Shown piece after piece: positions 34,499 to 43,190 of a stretch of 64,000 nt of DNA. The notes under the pieces were generated by a model. It did not search any database and had not been told where the DNA came from. It worked only from the letters and a program-made list of their open reading frames with translations. Every line of letters starts with the position of its first letter. The stretch's first letter is position 1. Position numbers and translations under genes: made by a program. The stretch is from Streptomyces griseofuscus. Lineage in GTDB: Bacteria > Actinomycetota > Actinomycetes > Streptomycetales > Streptomycetaceae. The DNA lies in contig NZ_CP051006.1 in the NCBI RefSeq assembly GCF_014673495.1, positions 5,456,001 to 5,520,000 on the forward strand, in the 5' to 3' direction.

Positions 34499-35344
34499 CT
34501 ATTCGCCGGTCGCCCGGAGCTGTTCCTCGCTCAGACCGCGCCGCCAGTACCCGACGAAGGTCACCCGGCGCCGGTCGACCCCGCGGTCCCTGACGAAGTG
34601 CCGCCGCAGCGCCTTCACCTGCCCGGACTCGCCGGCGATCCAGACGTACGGGTGCGCCGCGTCGGGGAGTTGGGCGCTCTGGAGGGCGGCGAGCGGCTCG
34701 GGGGCGCCCTCGCCGCGCACCAGCCAGGTGATCTCCGCGTCGGCGTCCGTGCGCACGTCCTGTATGTCACCGGGGTGCGGCACCTGGAGCCAGGCGCGCA
34801 CCCGGGTGCCGGCCGGGAGGGATTCGAGGATCGCGGTCGCGGCGGGTACGGCGGTCTCGTCGCCCCACATCACCACGAGGTCGGTGTCCTCGGGCGGGCG
34901 GAACCGGATGGCCCGGTTGTCGGCGAGCACCGGCCCGAGGACCAGCACCCGGTCGCCGGGAACGGCCCGCGCGGCCCACCGGGAGGCGGGCCCGGCGGGG
35001 GTGGCGGCGCCGGGTCCGACCCCGTGCAGGGCGAAGTCGATGTCGATCTCGTCCGGCTCGCGCCGCAGCTCCCGCAGGGTGTACGAGCGCATCACGGCCC
35101 GTACGTCCTCCGGGAGTTCGCGGTACTCCTGCCACCACGCCTCGCCCAGGTCGCGCGGCACCACGGGCTCCTTCTGCCCGGGGTGCGGCAGGAACAGGGA
35201 GAGGGACTGATCGCGTCCGTCGGAGTGGAAGCCCTTCAGGCCGGCCCCGTCGAAGGTGACCCGCACCAGGGAGGGCCCGAGCCTTCTGGTGCGGGTGACC
35301 TGGAGGGAGAACAGCGTGAAGGGTTCGACGGCGGCCGTGGCCAT
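34499..35344 (-). CDS. desF: Siderophore-interacting ferric reductase DesF
   Basis: 281 residues, SIP/ViuB family. The FAD-binding barrel has the RSYTLRELR motif (about 105), and the NAD(P)H half has VVMWGDETAVPAATAILESLP and YVWIAGESGQVKALRRHFV. It reduces ferric desferrioxamine in the cytoplasm to release iron. It follows desE by 33 bp in the same transcript. It is convergent with nothing; the desA iron box lies just beyond its 3' end. Confidence 0.92.
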   Translation of the reverse strand: MATAAVEPFTLFSLQVTRTRRLGPSLVRVTFDGAGLKGFHSDGRDQSLSLFLPHPGQKEPVVPRDLGEAWWQEYRELPEDVRAVMRSYTLRELRREPDEIDIDFALHGVGPGAATPAGPASRWAARAVPGDRVLVLGPVLADNRAIRFRPPEDTDLVVMWGDETAVPAATAILESLPAGTRVRAWLQVPHPGDIQDVRTDADAEITWLVRGEGAPEPLAALQSAQLPDAAHPYVWIAGESGQVKALRRHFVRDRGVDRRRVTFVGYWRRGLSEEQLRATGE

Positions 35345-35377
35345 GGGGGCTCCTGTCGGAAGGGGTGGGGGCGGCTT

Positions 35378-36424
35378 CTAGCTGACCTTCTTCGCCTTCT
35401 CCAGAGCCTCGGCGAGGCTCGTCAGCAGCGGGACGCACTTGTCGTACGACAGGATCGGCTCGGGGGAGCGGGCGATGACCTGTCCCGCCTTGACCGCCGG
35501 CAGCTTCTTCCAGGTCGGCTTGGTGATGTCCGCGGGCTGGATGGCCGAGGAGCGGTCGTCCATCATGATGATGTCGGCCTGGTACTTGTCGACGTTCTCC
35601 CAGCTCAGCGACTCGTACCAGCCGCCGCCCTGCTTCTTCGCGCTCTCCGGCGGCTCCACGAAGTTCACGCCGAGGGCCTTGAAGTACTCCAGGTCTATGG
35701 ACAGACGCGTCCCCGAGACGTAGAAGAGCTGGTCGCTCGCGCTGCCGGCCATCACCTTGAGGTGCGGCTTGGCCTTGGCGGCGGCGCGCAGCCGGGCGGC
35801 GGCCGCCTCGAACCGCTTCTTCGCGTCGGTGACCTTGGCGGCCTTCATGTCCGCGCCGAGCGACTCGGCGAGGTCCCACATCCGCTGGAGCGGCTGGGTG
35901 ATCTGCCGGTCGTACACGGAGATGCCGACGCTGGGGGCGAGTTCGGCGATCTGCTTGGTGGACTGCTCGGGGACGTACCAGAGGGTGCCGGCGCCGTCGA
36001 ACATCGTGGTGATCAGCACGTCGGGGGCGAGGGCGGCGTACTTCTCGACGTTGAACTGGCCCCAGGCGTTGCCGAGGACGGTCACCTTGCTGACGTCCAT
36101 GTCGCCGGCCTGGACGTCGGGCTTGCCGCCCGTGGTCGTGGTGGGGCCGAAGACGCCCTTGACCTGGACGCCGTAGTCGTAGAGCGCGGCGCCGACGCCG
36201 GTGAAGGCGACGATGTTCGCCGGGACCTTGTCGAGCTTCACGGTCTTTCCGCGGTCGTCCTTGAACGTCCAGGGACCCGACTTCGCCGCGGCCGACCCGC
36301 TGCCGCCGTCCTTGGCTTCGCCCTTGTCGTCCCCGCAGGCCGCGAGCGCGACGCCGAGCCCTACGGCGCCGCCCGCGGCGAGCAGGCCGCGGCGAGAGAG
36401 GTGGATGGCACGGGCATGGGACAT
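35378..36424 (-). CDS. desE: Ferrioxamine-binding lipoprotein DesE
   Basis: 348 residues. The signal carries a twin-arginine motif (SRRGLLAAGG) and lipobox ALAAC (C30), so it is a Tat-type lipoprotein. The mature protein has the helical-backbone type III siderophore-binding fold (KVPANIVAFTGVGAALYDYGV; ALAPDVLITTMFDGAGTLW). It is the surface receptor for desferrioxamine E/B. No permease is in the cluster, so the importer partners lie elsewhere. An iron box lies about 53 bp upstream. Confidence 0.95.
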   Translation of the reverse strand: MSHARAIHLSRRGLLAAGGAVGLGVALAACGDDKGEAKDGGSGSAAAKSGPWTFKDDRGKTVKLDKVPANIVAFTGVGAALYDYGVQVKGVFGPTTTTGGKPDVQAGDMDVSKVTVLGNAWGQFNVEKYAALAPDVLITTMFDGAGTLWYVPEQSTKQIAELAPSVGISVYDRQITQPLQRMWDLAESLGADMKAAKVTDAKKRFEAAAARLRAAAKAKPHLKVMAGSASDQLFYVSGTRLSIDLEYFKALGVNFVEPPESAKKQGGGWYESLSWENVDKYQADIIMMDDRSSAIQPADITKPTWKKLPAVKAGQVIARSPEPILSYDKCVPLLTSLAEALEKAKKVS

Positions 36425-36476
36425 GGAGAGGACCGCTTTCGAACGGGGCGGGACGCCCGCCGGACAAGTGCGAGAC

Positions 36477-36495
36477 TTAGGTTAGCCTAACCTTG
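36477..36495. promoter_or_regulatory. Iron box of the desEF operon
   Basis: TTAGGTTAGCCTAACCTTG matches the iron-box palindrome at 17 of 19 positions; only the last two bases deviate from the desA copy. Confidence 0.92.
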
Positions 36496-36610
36496 TCTGC
36501 TGTCCAGGGGGCCCTCCCGGCGGACCGCTCGGCCCACGGAACGGAGCGGCGACCGCGGACCGGTGCGGCGGCTGGGTCCGGTGACCGGGTTCCGTGGCGT
36601 AGAACAGGAG

Positions 36611-36652
36611 TGAGGGGCATGTCCACCGGGACGCCGGCGGACATGCCCCTCA
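36611..36652 (-). terminator. Terminator of the leucine-degradation operon
   Basis: A perfect 14-bp stem TGAGGGGCATGTCC / GGACATGCCCCTCA with a 14-nt loop lies 18 bp after the acdH stop. Confidence 0.85.
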
Positions 36653-36669
36653 CCCGTGCTTCGGCAGGC

Positions 36670-37830
36670 TCAGCCCGCGAGCCCCAACTCCCGTGCGATC
36701 AGCATCCGCTGCACCTCGCTGGTGCCCTCGCCGATCTCCAGGATCTTGGAGTCGCGCCACATCCGGGCCACCGGGTACTCGTTCATGAAGCCGTAGCCAC
36801 CGTGGACCTGCGTGGCCTCACGGGCGTTGTCGACGGCGATCGTGGAGGAGTACAGCTTCGCCATCGCTGCCTCCTTCTTGAAGGGCTCACCGGCGACCAG
36901 CCGGTAGGCCGCGTCACGCCAGGCGAGCCGCGCCGTGTACGCCTTCATCTCCATGTCGGCGATCTTGAACTGGATCGCCTGGTTGGCGCCGATCGGCCGG
37001 CCGAAGGCGTGCCGCTCCTTGGCGTACTTCACCGACTCGTCCACACAGCCCTGCGCCAGACCCGTCGCCAGGGCGGCGATGGCGATGCGGCCCTCGTCCA
37101 GGATGCGCAGGAACTGGGCGTACCCGCGGCCCTCCTGGCCGACCAGGTTGGCGGCGGGCACCCGTACGTCCACGAAGGAGAGTTCACGGGTGTCGGAGGC
37201 GTTCCAGCCCACCTTGGAGTACGGCGCCGCCACCGTGAAGCCCGGGGTGCCGGACGGCACGATGATCGAGGAGATCAGCGGCTTGCCGTCGGGCTTGCGG
37301 CCGGTGACCGCGGTGACCGTGACCAGCCCGGTGATGTCCGTACCCGAGTTGGTGATGAAGCACTTGGTGCCGTTGATCACCCATTCGTCGGTGTCGGGGT
37401 CGAGCCGGGCCGTCGTACGGGTGCCGCCCGCGTCCGAGCCGCAGTCAGGCTCGGTCAGGCCGAAGCCGCCGAGGATCTCGCCCGCGCACAGCCGGGGCAG
37501 CCACTCGCGCTTCTGCTCCTCGGTGCCGAACAGATAGATGGGCATCGCGCCCAGCGAGACACCGGCCTCCAGGGTGATCGCCACCGAGGAGTCCACCCGG
37601 GCCAGCTCCTCCAGGGCGATACCGAGCGCCAGGTAGTTGCCGCCCATGCCGCCGTACTCCTCCGGGAACGGCAGCCCGAACAGACCCATCCGGCCCATCT
37701 CGCGGACGATCTCGTACGGGAACTCGTGCCGCTCGTAGAAGTCGCCGATCTTCGGCGCCACGACGTCGTGCGCGAACTCCTCCACCGTACGGCGGAGTTC
37801 CTCGAGCTCGGGGCTGAGGCGGTGGTCCAT
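36670..37830 (-). CDS. acdH: Acyl-CoA dehydrogenase AcdH (branched short-chain)
   Basis: 386 residues, full-length FAD acyl-CoA dehydrogenase. FAD/substrate motifs GFGLTEPDCGSDAGG and ITNSGTDI, signature KYAKERHAFGRPI, and a C-terminal catalytic Glu in IGEGTSEVQR (E368). It matches, from memory, AcdH of S. coelicolor, needed for Val/Leu/Ile breakdown, and sits in a leucine-catabolism operon. The ATG at 37830 is chosen; a GTG three codons upstream overlaps the hmgL stop (GTGA) and is an alternative. Confidence 0.92.
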   Translation of the reverse strand: MDHRLSPELEELRRTVEEFAHDVVAPKIGDFYERHEFPYEIVREMGRMGLFGLPFPEEYGGMGGNYLALGIALEELARVDSSVAITLEAGVSLGAMPIYLFGTEEQKREWLPRLCAGEILGGFGLTEPDCGSDAGGTRTTARLDPDTDEWVINGTKCFITNSGTDITGLVTVTAVTGRKPDGKPLISSIIVPSGTPGFTVAAPYSKVGWNASDTRELSFVDVRVPAANLVGQEGRGYAQFLRILDEGRIAIAALATGLAQGCVDESVKYAKERHAFGRPIGANQAIQFKIADMEMKAYTARLAWRDAAYRLVAGEPFKKEAAMAKLYSSTIAVDNAREATQVHGGYGFMNEYPVARMWRDSKILEIGEGTSEVQRMLIARELGLAG

Positions 37831-37835
37831 GCTGA

Positions 37836-38780
37836 TCACTGGTCCTTGTGGGAGAGAGCGCGGACGGTACGGGAGGGGCTGGGCCGGTCCAGGTGGGCGG
37901 CCATCCACACGCTGGTGGCGGTCAGCCGGCCGAGGTCGACGCCGGTCTCGATGCCGAGGCCGTGCAGCATCCAGACCAGGTCCTCGGTGGCGAGGTTGCC
38001 GGTGGCGGACTTGGCGTACGGGCAGCCGCCGAGCCCGCCGGCGGACGCGTCGATGGTCGTCACGCCGTGCTCCAGGGCCGCGTAGGTGTTCGCGAGCGCC
38101 TGGCCGTAGGTGTCGTGGAAGTGCACGCCGATCTCGTTGGTCGGCACGCCCTCCTCGTTGAGCAGGTTCAGGAGTTCCTGGACATGCCCGGGGGTGGCCA
38201 CGCCGATGGTGTCGCCGAGGCTCAGCTCGTCACAGCCCATGTTCCGCAGGGCGGTGCAGACGCGGGCCACCTGATGCAGCGGGACCGCGCCTTCCCACGG
38301 GTCGCCGAAGCACATGGAGACATAGCCGCGCACCCGCGCGCCCGCGTCCTTGGCCTGGCGCACCACCGGCTCGAACACCGCGAGGGACTCGTCCACCGTG
38401 CGGTTGAGATTGGCCTTGGCGAAGGACTCGGTGGCGCTGGCGAACACCGCGATCCGCTCCGCACCGAGGGCCAGCGCCCGGTCCAGCCCGCGCTGGTTGG
38501 GCACCAGGACGGGCAGCTCGACCCCGGCCAGCTCGCGCACCCGCGGGAACAGCTCTTCCGCGTCGGCGAGTTGGGGCACCCACTTGGGGTGCACGAAGCT
38601 CGTCGCCTCGATCGTGGTCAGGCCCGCCTCGGCGAGGCGGCGGATGAACTCCGCCTTCACCTCGGTCGGTACGGCGCCCTTCTCGTTCTGTAGTCCGTCG
38701 CGCGCGCCGACCTCGTAGATGCGCACCCGGGCGGGCAGGTCCGAGGCCGGTAGGACCATGGGCAGCTGCTCGGCGCTCAC
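37836..38780 (-). CDS. hmgL: Hydroxymethylglutaryl-CoA lyase
   Basis: 314 residues, a TIM-barrel HMG-CoA lyase. RDGLQNE near the start binds metal and substrate. The HMGL signature ASAGGLGGCPYA with catalytic Cys is followed by ATGNLATEDLVWML. It splits HMG-CoA into acetoacetate and acetyl-CoA, the last step of leucine degradation. The GTG start overlaps the carboxylase stop (GTGA); its stop overlaps the acdH start region. Confidence 0.95.
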   Translation of the reverse strand: MSAEQLPMVLPASDLPARVRIYEVGARDGLQNEKGAVPTEVKAEFIRRLAEAGLTTIEATSFVHPKWVPQLADAEELFPRVRELAGVELPVLVPNQRGLDRALALGAERIAVFASATESFAKANLNRTVDESLAVFEPVVRQAKDAGARVRGYVSMCFGDPWEGAVPLHQVARVCTALRNMGCDELSLGDTIGVATPGHVQELLNLLNEEGVPTNEIGVHFHDTYGQALANTYAALEHGVTTIDASAGGLGGCPYAKSATGNLATEDLVWMLHGLGIETGVDLGRLTATSVWMAAHLDRPSPSRTVRALSHKDQ

Positions 38781-40690
38781 TCCGTCTCCTCCTTCGGCGC
38801 GATGACGGCCAGCACCTGGTCCATGGCGACCGTGCTGCCCGGCGTGACATCCAGCTCGGCGACGGTGCCCGCGTGCGGGGCGGAGACGACGTGCTCCATC
38901 TTCATCGCCTCCACCACCAACAGGCTCTGCCCGGCGGTCACTTCGTCCCCGACGGCGACCTTGACGACGGTCACCGTGCCGGGCATCGGCGCGGTCAGCG
39001 AGTCGGCGCCCGCGTGCGCCGCCTGGGACAGCGAGTCGGCCACCGGGTCGTGGTCGCGCACCTGCCAGGCGTCGCCGTCCCGGCCGATCCAGTCACCGGC
39101 GCGGCGGAAGGTGTGCCGCAGCCCGTCGAGGGTGACGGCGACCGTGTCGCCGGAGACGGTGGCGGTGCCGCGCGGGGTGTACGTCACCGGGTCCTGGGCC
39201 TTCAGATGGAAGGAGGGCGGCTTCGGGGTGCCGCCGAGCCGCCAGCCGTTCGGCACCGAGAAGGGGTCGGTCCAGCCCTCGCCGGTGGGCTTCAGCGCCT
39301 CCAGTCGTACGGCCGCCGCCGCCTCGTACACCTCCTCCGGTACCTCCGTGCCGACCAGGTCGGCCACGACCCGCTCCACCAGGCCGGTGTCCAACTCGCC
39401 CGCCACCACGGCCGGATGGCCGAGCAGCCGGCGCAGGAAGCCCGCGTTCGTCTGCACGCCCAGCGTGACCGTCTCCGCGAGCGCCGCCCGGAGCCTGCGC
39501 AGCGCGGTCGCGCGGTCGGGGCCGTACGCGATCACCTTGGAGAGCATCGGGTCGTACAGGCTGCCGACCTCGGTGCCCTCGCTGAGCCCGGAGTCGGTGC
39601 GCACGCCGTCGCCCGCCGGTTCGTCCAGCAGCAGGACCGTGCCGCCGGAGGGCAGGAAGCCGCGGGCCGGGTCCTCGGCGCAGATACGGGCCTCGACGGC
39701 GTGGCCGGTCAGTGTCACCTCGTCCTGGGTGAAGCCCAGCGGCTCGCCCGCGGCCACCCGCAGCTGCCACTCGACCAGGTCGAGGCCGGTCACCAGCTCG
39801 GTGACCGGGTGCTCGACCTGGAGCCGGGTGTTCATCTCCATGAAGTAGTACTGGGAGGGGTCGCCGCCCGGCACGATGAACTCCACGGTGCCCGCGCCCC
39901 GGTAGCCGCAGGAGCGGGCCGCCTGCACGGCCGCCTCGCCCATCGCCGCGCGCGTGGCCTCGTCCAGGAGGACGCTGGGCGCCTCCTCGATGATCTTCTG
40001 GTGGCGCCGCTGGAGCGAGCACTCGCGCTCGCCGAGGTGCACCACATTGCCGTGGCCGTCGGCCAGCACCTGGATCTCGATGTGCCGGGGACGGTCGATC
40101 CACCGCTCCACCAGCAGGGTGTCGTCGCCGAAGGAGGCGCGGGCCTCGCGGCGGGCGGCGGCGATCTCCTCGTCCAGGACGGTGAGGTCCCGCACCAGGC
40201 GCATGCCCTTGCCGCCACCGCCGGCCGACGGCTTCAGCAGCACCGGCGGGCCCAAGGCGCGGGCGGCCTCGGCGAGTTCCGGGTCACGGCCGCCGGGGAC
40301 CACCGGCACTCCGGCGGCCTCCACCGTCTCCTTGGCGCGGATCTTGTCGCCCATCAGCGCGATGGCGTCGGCCGAGGGGCCGATGAAGACCAGGCCCGCC
40401 TCCTCGCAGGCCCGCGCGAAGGCGGCGTTCTCGGCGAGGAAGCCGTAGCCGGGGTGGACGGCCTGCGCGCCGGTGCGGGCCGCGGCCTCCAGCAGCCGCT
40501 CCACCGACAGATAGCTCTCGGCCGCGGGCGCCGGGCCGATCCGGACCGCCGTGTCGGCCTCCCGGACGTGCCGCGCTTGCGCGTCGGCGTCGGAGAAGAC
40601 CGCCACCGAGCGCACGCCCAGCTCGCGGAGCGTACGGATGACCCGTACCGCGATCTCGCCCCGGTTGGCGACCAGCACTGTGTCGAACAC
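38777..40690 (-). CDS. Methylcrotonyl-CoA carboxylase, biotin-containing alpha subunit
   Basis: 637 residues. Biotin carboxylase (1-450): ANRGEIAVRVIRT, HPGYGFLAENAAFA, ATP-grasp glycine loop KPSAGGGGKGMRLV, MEMNTRLQVEHPVTE. A linker domain follows, and the C-terminal biotinyl domain carries the EAMKMEHVV biotin-lysine motif. With the carboxyltransferase encoded upstream it carboxylates 3-methylcrotonyl-CoA. Other acyl-CoA carboxylases look similar; the HMG-CoA lyase neighbour decides the assignment. The GTG at 40690 follows GAGGAGGGG. Confidence 0.92.
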   Translation of the reverse strand: MFDTVLVANRGEIAVRVIRTLRELGVRSVAVFSDADAQARHVREADTAVRIGPAPAAESYLSVERLLEAAARTGAQAVHPGYGFLAENAAFARACEEAGLVFIGPSADAIALMGDKIRAKETVEAAGVPVVPGGRDPELAEAARALGPPVLLKPSAGGGGKGMRLVRDLTVLDEEIAAARREARASFGDDTLLVERWIDRPRHIEIQVLADGHGNVVHLGERECSLQRRHQKIIEEAPSVLLDEATRAAMGEAAVQAARSCGYRGAGTVEFIVPGGDPSQYYFMEMNTRLQVEHPVTELVTGLDLVEWQLRVAAGEPLGFTQDEVTLTGHAVEARICAEDPARGFLPSGGTVLLLDEPAGDGVRTDSGLSEGTEVGSLYDPMLSKVIAYGPDRATALRRLRAALAETVTLGVQTNAGFLRRLLGHPAVVAGELDTGLVERVVADLVGTEVPEEVYEAAAAVRLEALKPTGEGWTDPFSVPNGWRLGGTPKPPSFHLKAQDPVTYTPRGTATVSGDTVAVTLDGLRHTFRRAGDWIGRDGDAWQVRDHDPVADSLSQAAHAGADSLTAPMPGTVTVVKVAVGDEVTAGQSLLVVEAMKMEHVVSAPHAGTVAELDVTPGSTVAMDQVLAVIAPKEETE

Positions 40691-40701
40691 GATTCCCCTC
40701 C

Positions 40702-42318
40702 TCACATCCGGAAGACGCCGAACTGGGGCTCTCCCAGTGGCGCGTTGGCGCAGGCCGTCAGGGCGAGTCCGAGCACCTGGCGGGTCTCCATCGGGTCGAT
40801 CACGCCGTCGTCCCACAGCCGGGCGGTCGCGTAGTAGGCGTTGCCCTGGGTCTCGTACTGCGCGCGGATCGGCGCCTTGAACGTCTCCTCGTCCTCGGCG
40901 GACCAGCTCTCGCCGCGGCCCTCCAGCTGGTCCCGCTTGACCGTGGCGAGGACGCTGGCGGCCTGCTCGCCGCCCATGACGGAGATCTTGGCGTTGGGCC
41001 ACATCCACAGGAAGCGGGGGGAGTAGGCCCGGCCGCACATCGAGTAGTTGCCCGCGCCGTACGAACCGCCGACCACGACCGTCAGCTTGGGCACCCGGGT
41101 GCAGGCCACCGCGGTCACCATCTTGGCGCCGTGCTTGGCGATGCCGCCCGCCTCGTAGTCCTTGCCGACCATGAAGCCGGAGATGTTCTGGAGGAACACC
41201 AGCGGGATGCCGCGCTGGTCGCACAGCTCGATGAAGTGCGCGCCCTTCTGCGCGGACTCGGCGAACAGGATGCCGTTGTTGGCGACGATCCCGACCGGGT
41301 GCCCGTGGATGCGCGCGAAACCGGTGATCAGCGTCTGGCCGTACTCGCTCTTGAACTCGGCGAACCGGGAGCCGTCGACCACGCGGGCGATGATCTCCCG
41401 GACGTCGTACGGCGTGCGGGAGTCGACCGGCACCGCGCCGTACAGCCCGGCCGGGTCCACCTTCGGCTCGATCGCCGCGGTGACCTCCCAGGGCGGCGAC
41501 TGCCGGGCCGGGAGGGTGGCGACGATGTTCCGGACGATGCGCAGCGCGTGCGCGTCGTCCTCCGCGAGATGGTCGGTGACACCGGAGATCCGGGAGTGGA
41601 CCTCGCCGCCGCCCAGCTCCTCCGCCGTGACCACCTCGCCGGTGGCTGCCTTCACCAGCGGGGGGCCGCCCAGGAAGATGGTGCCCTGATTGCGGACGAT
41701 GACCGCTTCGTCGCTCATCGCCGGGACGTACGCGCCGCCCGCCGTGCAGGAGCCGAGGACGGCCGCGATCTGCGGGATGCCCGCGCCGGACATCCGGGCC
41801 TGGTTGTAGAAGATCCGCCCGAAGTGCTCGCGGTCCGGGAAGACCTCGTCCTGCATCGGCAGGAAGGCGCCACCGGAGTCGACCAGATAGACGCAGGGCA
41901 GCCGGTTGTCGAGGGCCACCTCCTGGGCGCGCAGATGCTTCTTCACCGTCATCGGGTAGTACGTGCCGCCCTTGACGGTCGCGTCATTGGCGACGATCAC
42001 GCACTCGCGCCCGCTGACCCGGCCGATCCCGGCGATCACGCCGGCGGCCGGCGCCTGCCCGTCGTACAGCCCGTCAGCCGCGAGCGGGGCCAGCTCAAGG
42101 AACGGTGAGCCCGGATCGAGGAGTGTGTCGACCCTGTCCCTCGGCAGCAGCTTGCCGCGCGCGGTGTGCCGGGCGCGCGCCCGCTCCCCGCCGCCGAGCG
42201 CCGCCGCGGCGAGCTTGCCGCGCAGCTCCTCGACCAGCGCGAGATGGGCCACTTCATTGGCCCGCCAGGCCTCCGACGCGGGCTCGGCCGCGCTCCGGAG
42301 TTCCGGTGCCTCCTGCAT
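40702..42318 (-). CDS. Methylcrotonyl-CoA carboxylase, carboxyltransferase beta subunit
   Basis: 538 residues, crotonase-fold carboxyltransferase with N and C halves. Oxyanion-type glycines GSCTAGGAYVPAMSDE and GGSYGAGNYSMCGRAYSPRF, plus KHGAKMVTAVA, fit the MccB/LiuB branch. It transfers CO2 from biotin to 3-methylcrotonyl-CoA. First gene of the four-gene operon, only 11 bp before the alpha subunit. Two operator palindromes lie between it and the divergent TetR gene. Confidence 0.92.
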   Translation of the reverse strand: MQEAPELRSAAEPASEAWRANEVAHLALVEELRGKLAAAALGGGERARARHTARGKLLPRDRVDTLLDPGSPFLELAPLAADGLYDGQAPAAGVIAGIGRVSGRECVIVANDATVKGGTYYPMTVKKHLRAQEVALDNRLPCVYLVDSGGAFLPMQDEVFPDREHFGRIFYNQARMSGAGIPQIAAVLGSCTAGGAYVPAMSDEAVIVRNQGTIFLGGPPLVKAATGEVVTAEELGGGEVHSRISGVTDHLAEDDAHALRIVRNIVATLPARQSPPWEVTAAIEPKVDPAGLYGAVPVDSRTPYDVREIIARVVDGSRFAEFKSEYGQTLITGFARIHGHPVGIVANNGILFAESAQKGAHFIELCDQRGIPLVFLQNISGFMVGKDYEAGGIAKHGAKMVTAVACTRVPKLTVVVGGSYGAGNYSMCGRAYSPRFLWMWPNAKISVMGGEQAASVLATVKRDQLEGRGESWSAEDEETFKAPIRAQYETQGNAYYATARLWDDGVIDPMETRQVLGLALTACANAPLGEPQFGVFRM

Positions 42319-42348
42319 CCTGCGGTCCCCTCACCCGGCGCTCGAACC

Positions 42349-42366
42349 GGTTAATGAGCGTTAACC
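42349..42366. promoter_or_regulatory. TetR operator 1
   Basis: GGTTAATGAGCGTTAACC is an 18-bp imperfect palindrome sharing its GGTTAA...TTAACC ends with operator 2. It lies about 30 bp before the carboxyltransferase start. Confidence 0.7.
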
Positions 42367-42376
42367 ATTTCCTTCA

Positions 42377-42394
42377 GGTTAACGACCGCTAACC
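42377..42394. promoter_or_regulatory. TetR operator 2
   Basis: GGTTAACGACCGCTAACC is the second 18-bp copy, 28 bp (centre to centre) from operator 1. It overlaps the place where a -35 element for the TetR gene would lie. Confidence 0.7.
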
Positions 42395-42402
42395 GCGCTG
42401 TC

Positions 42403-42408
42403 TAGAAT
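42403..42408 (+). promoter_or_regulatory. -10 box of the TetR gene (leaderless)
   Basis: TAGAAT ends 7 nt before the ATG at 42416. There is no ribosome site, so transcription probably begins at the start codon. Confidence 0.6.
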
Positions 42409-42415
42409 TGTCTTC

Positions 42416-43012
42416 ATGGCCAGAACCGACGCCCCGACCCGCCGCGAGCAGATCCTCAAGGAGGCCGCCCGCCTCTTCGCCGAGCGCGGCTTCCACGGCG
42501 TCGGCGTGGACGAGATAGGGGCGGCCGTCGGCATCAGCGGTCCCGGCCTCTACCGGCACTTCCCCGGCAAGGACGCGATGCTCGCCGAACTCCTGGTCGG
42601 CATCAGCGGCCAGCTGCTCACCGGGGCCAGGCGGCGGCTCGCGGAGGCCGACGGGGACGCCCGCGCCACCGCGGTCCTGGACTCCCTGATCGAGGGCCAT
42701 ATCGACTTCGCCCTGGACGACCGGCCGCTGATCACCCTGCACGACCGCGAGCTGGACCGGCTGCGCGACAGCGACCGCAAGCTGGTGCGCCAGCTCCAGC
42801 GGCAGTACGTCGAGCTGTGGGTCGGCGTGGTCCGCGAGGTCTACCCGGCGCTGACCGAGCCGACCGCCCGCTCCGCCGTCCACTCGGTCTTCGGCCTGCT
42901 CAACTCCACCCCCCACCTGGGCCGCGCGGGCACCCTCCCCGGCCGGGGGGCGACGGCGACGCTGCTGCACCGGATGGCGCGGGGGGCGTTCGAGGCCGCG
43001 GGCGCCGCGTAG
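42416..43012 (+). CDS. TetR-family regulator of acyl-CoA genes
   Basis: 198 residues. The TetR helix-turn-helix is at about 10-56 (RREQILKEAARLFAERGFHGVGVDEIGAAVGISGPGLYRHFPGKDAML). A helical ligand pocket follows. It is divergent from the leucine-degradation operon and convergent with nothing. Its likely role is a repressor of that operon and of itself through the twin palindromes, released by an acyl-CoA intermediate; the ligand is inferred from context. A related half-palindrome before the next acyl-CoA dehydrogenase suggests a wider regulon. Confidence 0.9.
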   Translation: MARTDAPTRREQILKEAARLFAERGFHGVGVDEIGAAVGISGPGLYRHFPGKDAMLAELLVGISGQLLTGARRRLAEADGDARATAVLDSLIEGHIDFALDDRPLITLHDRELDRLRDSDRKLVRQLQRQYVELWVGVVREVYPALTEPTARSAVHSVFGLLNSTPHLGRAGTLPGRGATATLLHRMARGAFEAAGAA

Positions 43013-43070
43013 CGCTTCTGGCCGCCGCCGGCCCCTGCCCGCGTGCGGTTCCCGGCCCGGCTGGCCGCGC

Positions 43071-43084
43071 GTGACGAGCGTTAC
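43071..43084. promoter_or_regulatory. Candidate third TetR site
   Basis: GTGACGAGCGTTAC shares the core (A)ACG-NN-CGTTA with the twin operators. It lies 13 bp before a TGGACG (43098-43103) and TACGCT (43121-43126) pair with 17-nt spacing, a plausible promoter of the next gene. Confidence 0.45.
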
Positions 43085-43190
43085 CACCGACCACCTCTGG
43101 ACGCCCTCCCTACCCGCCGGTACGCTCGGATGAGCAAGCGCTTAGACATGCCCCTTTCCGGCATGCCCGAGGTACGTGGAGGTGGACGGC

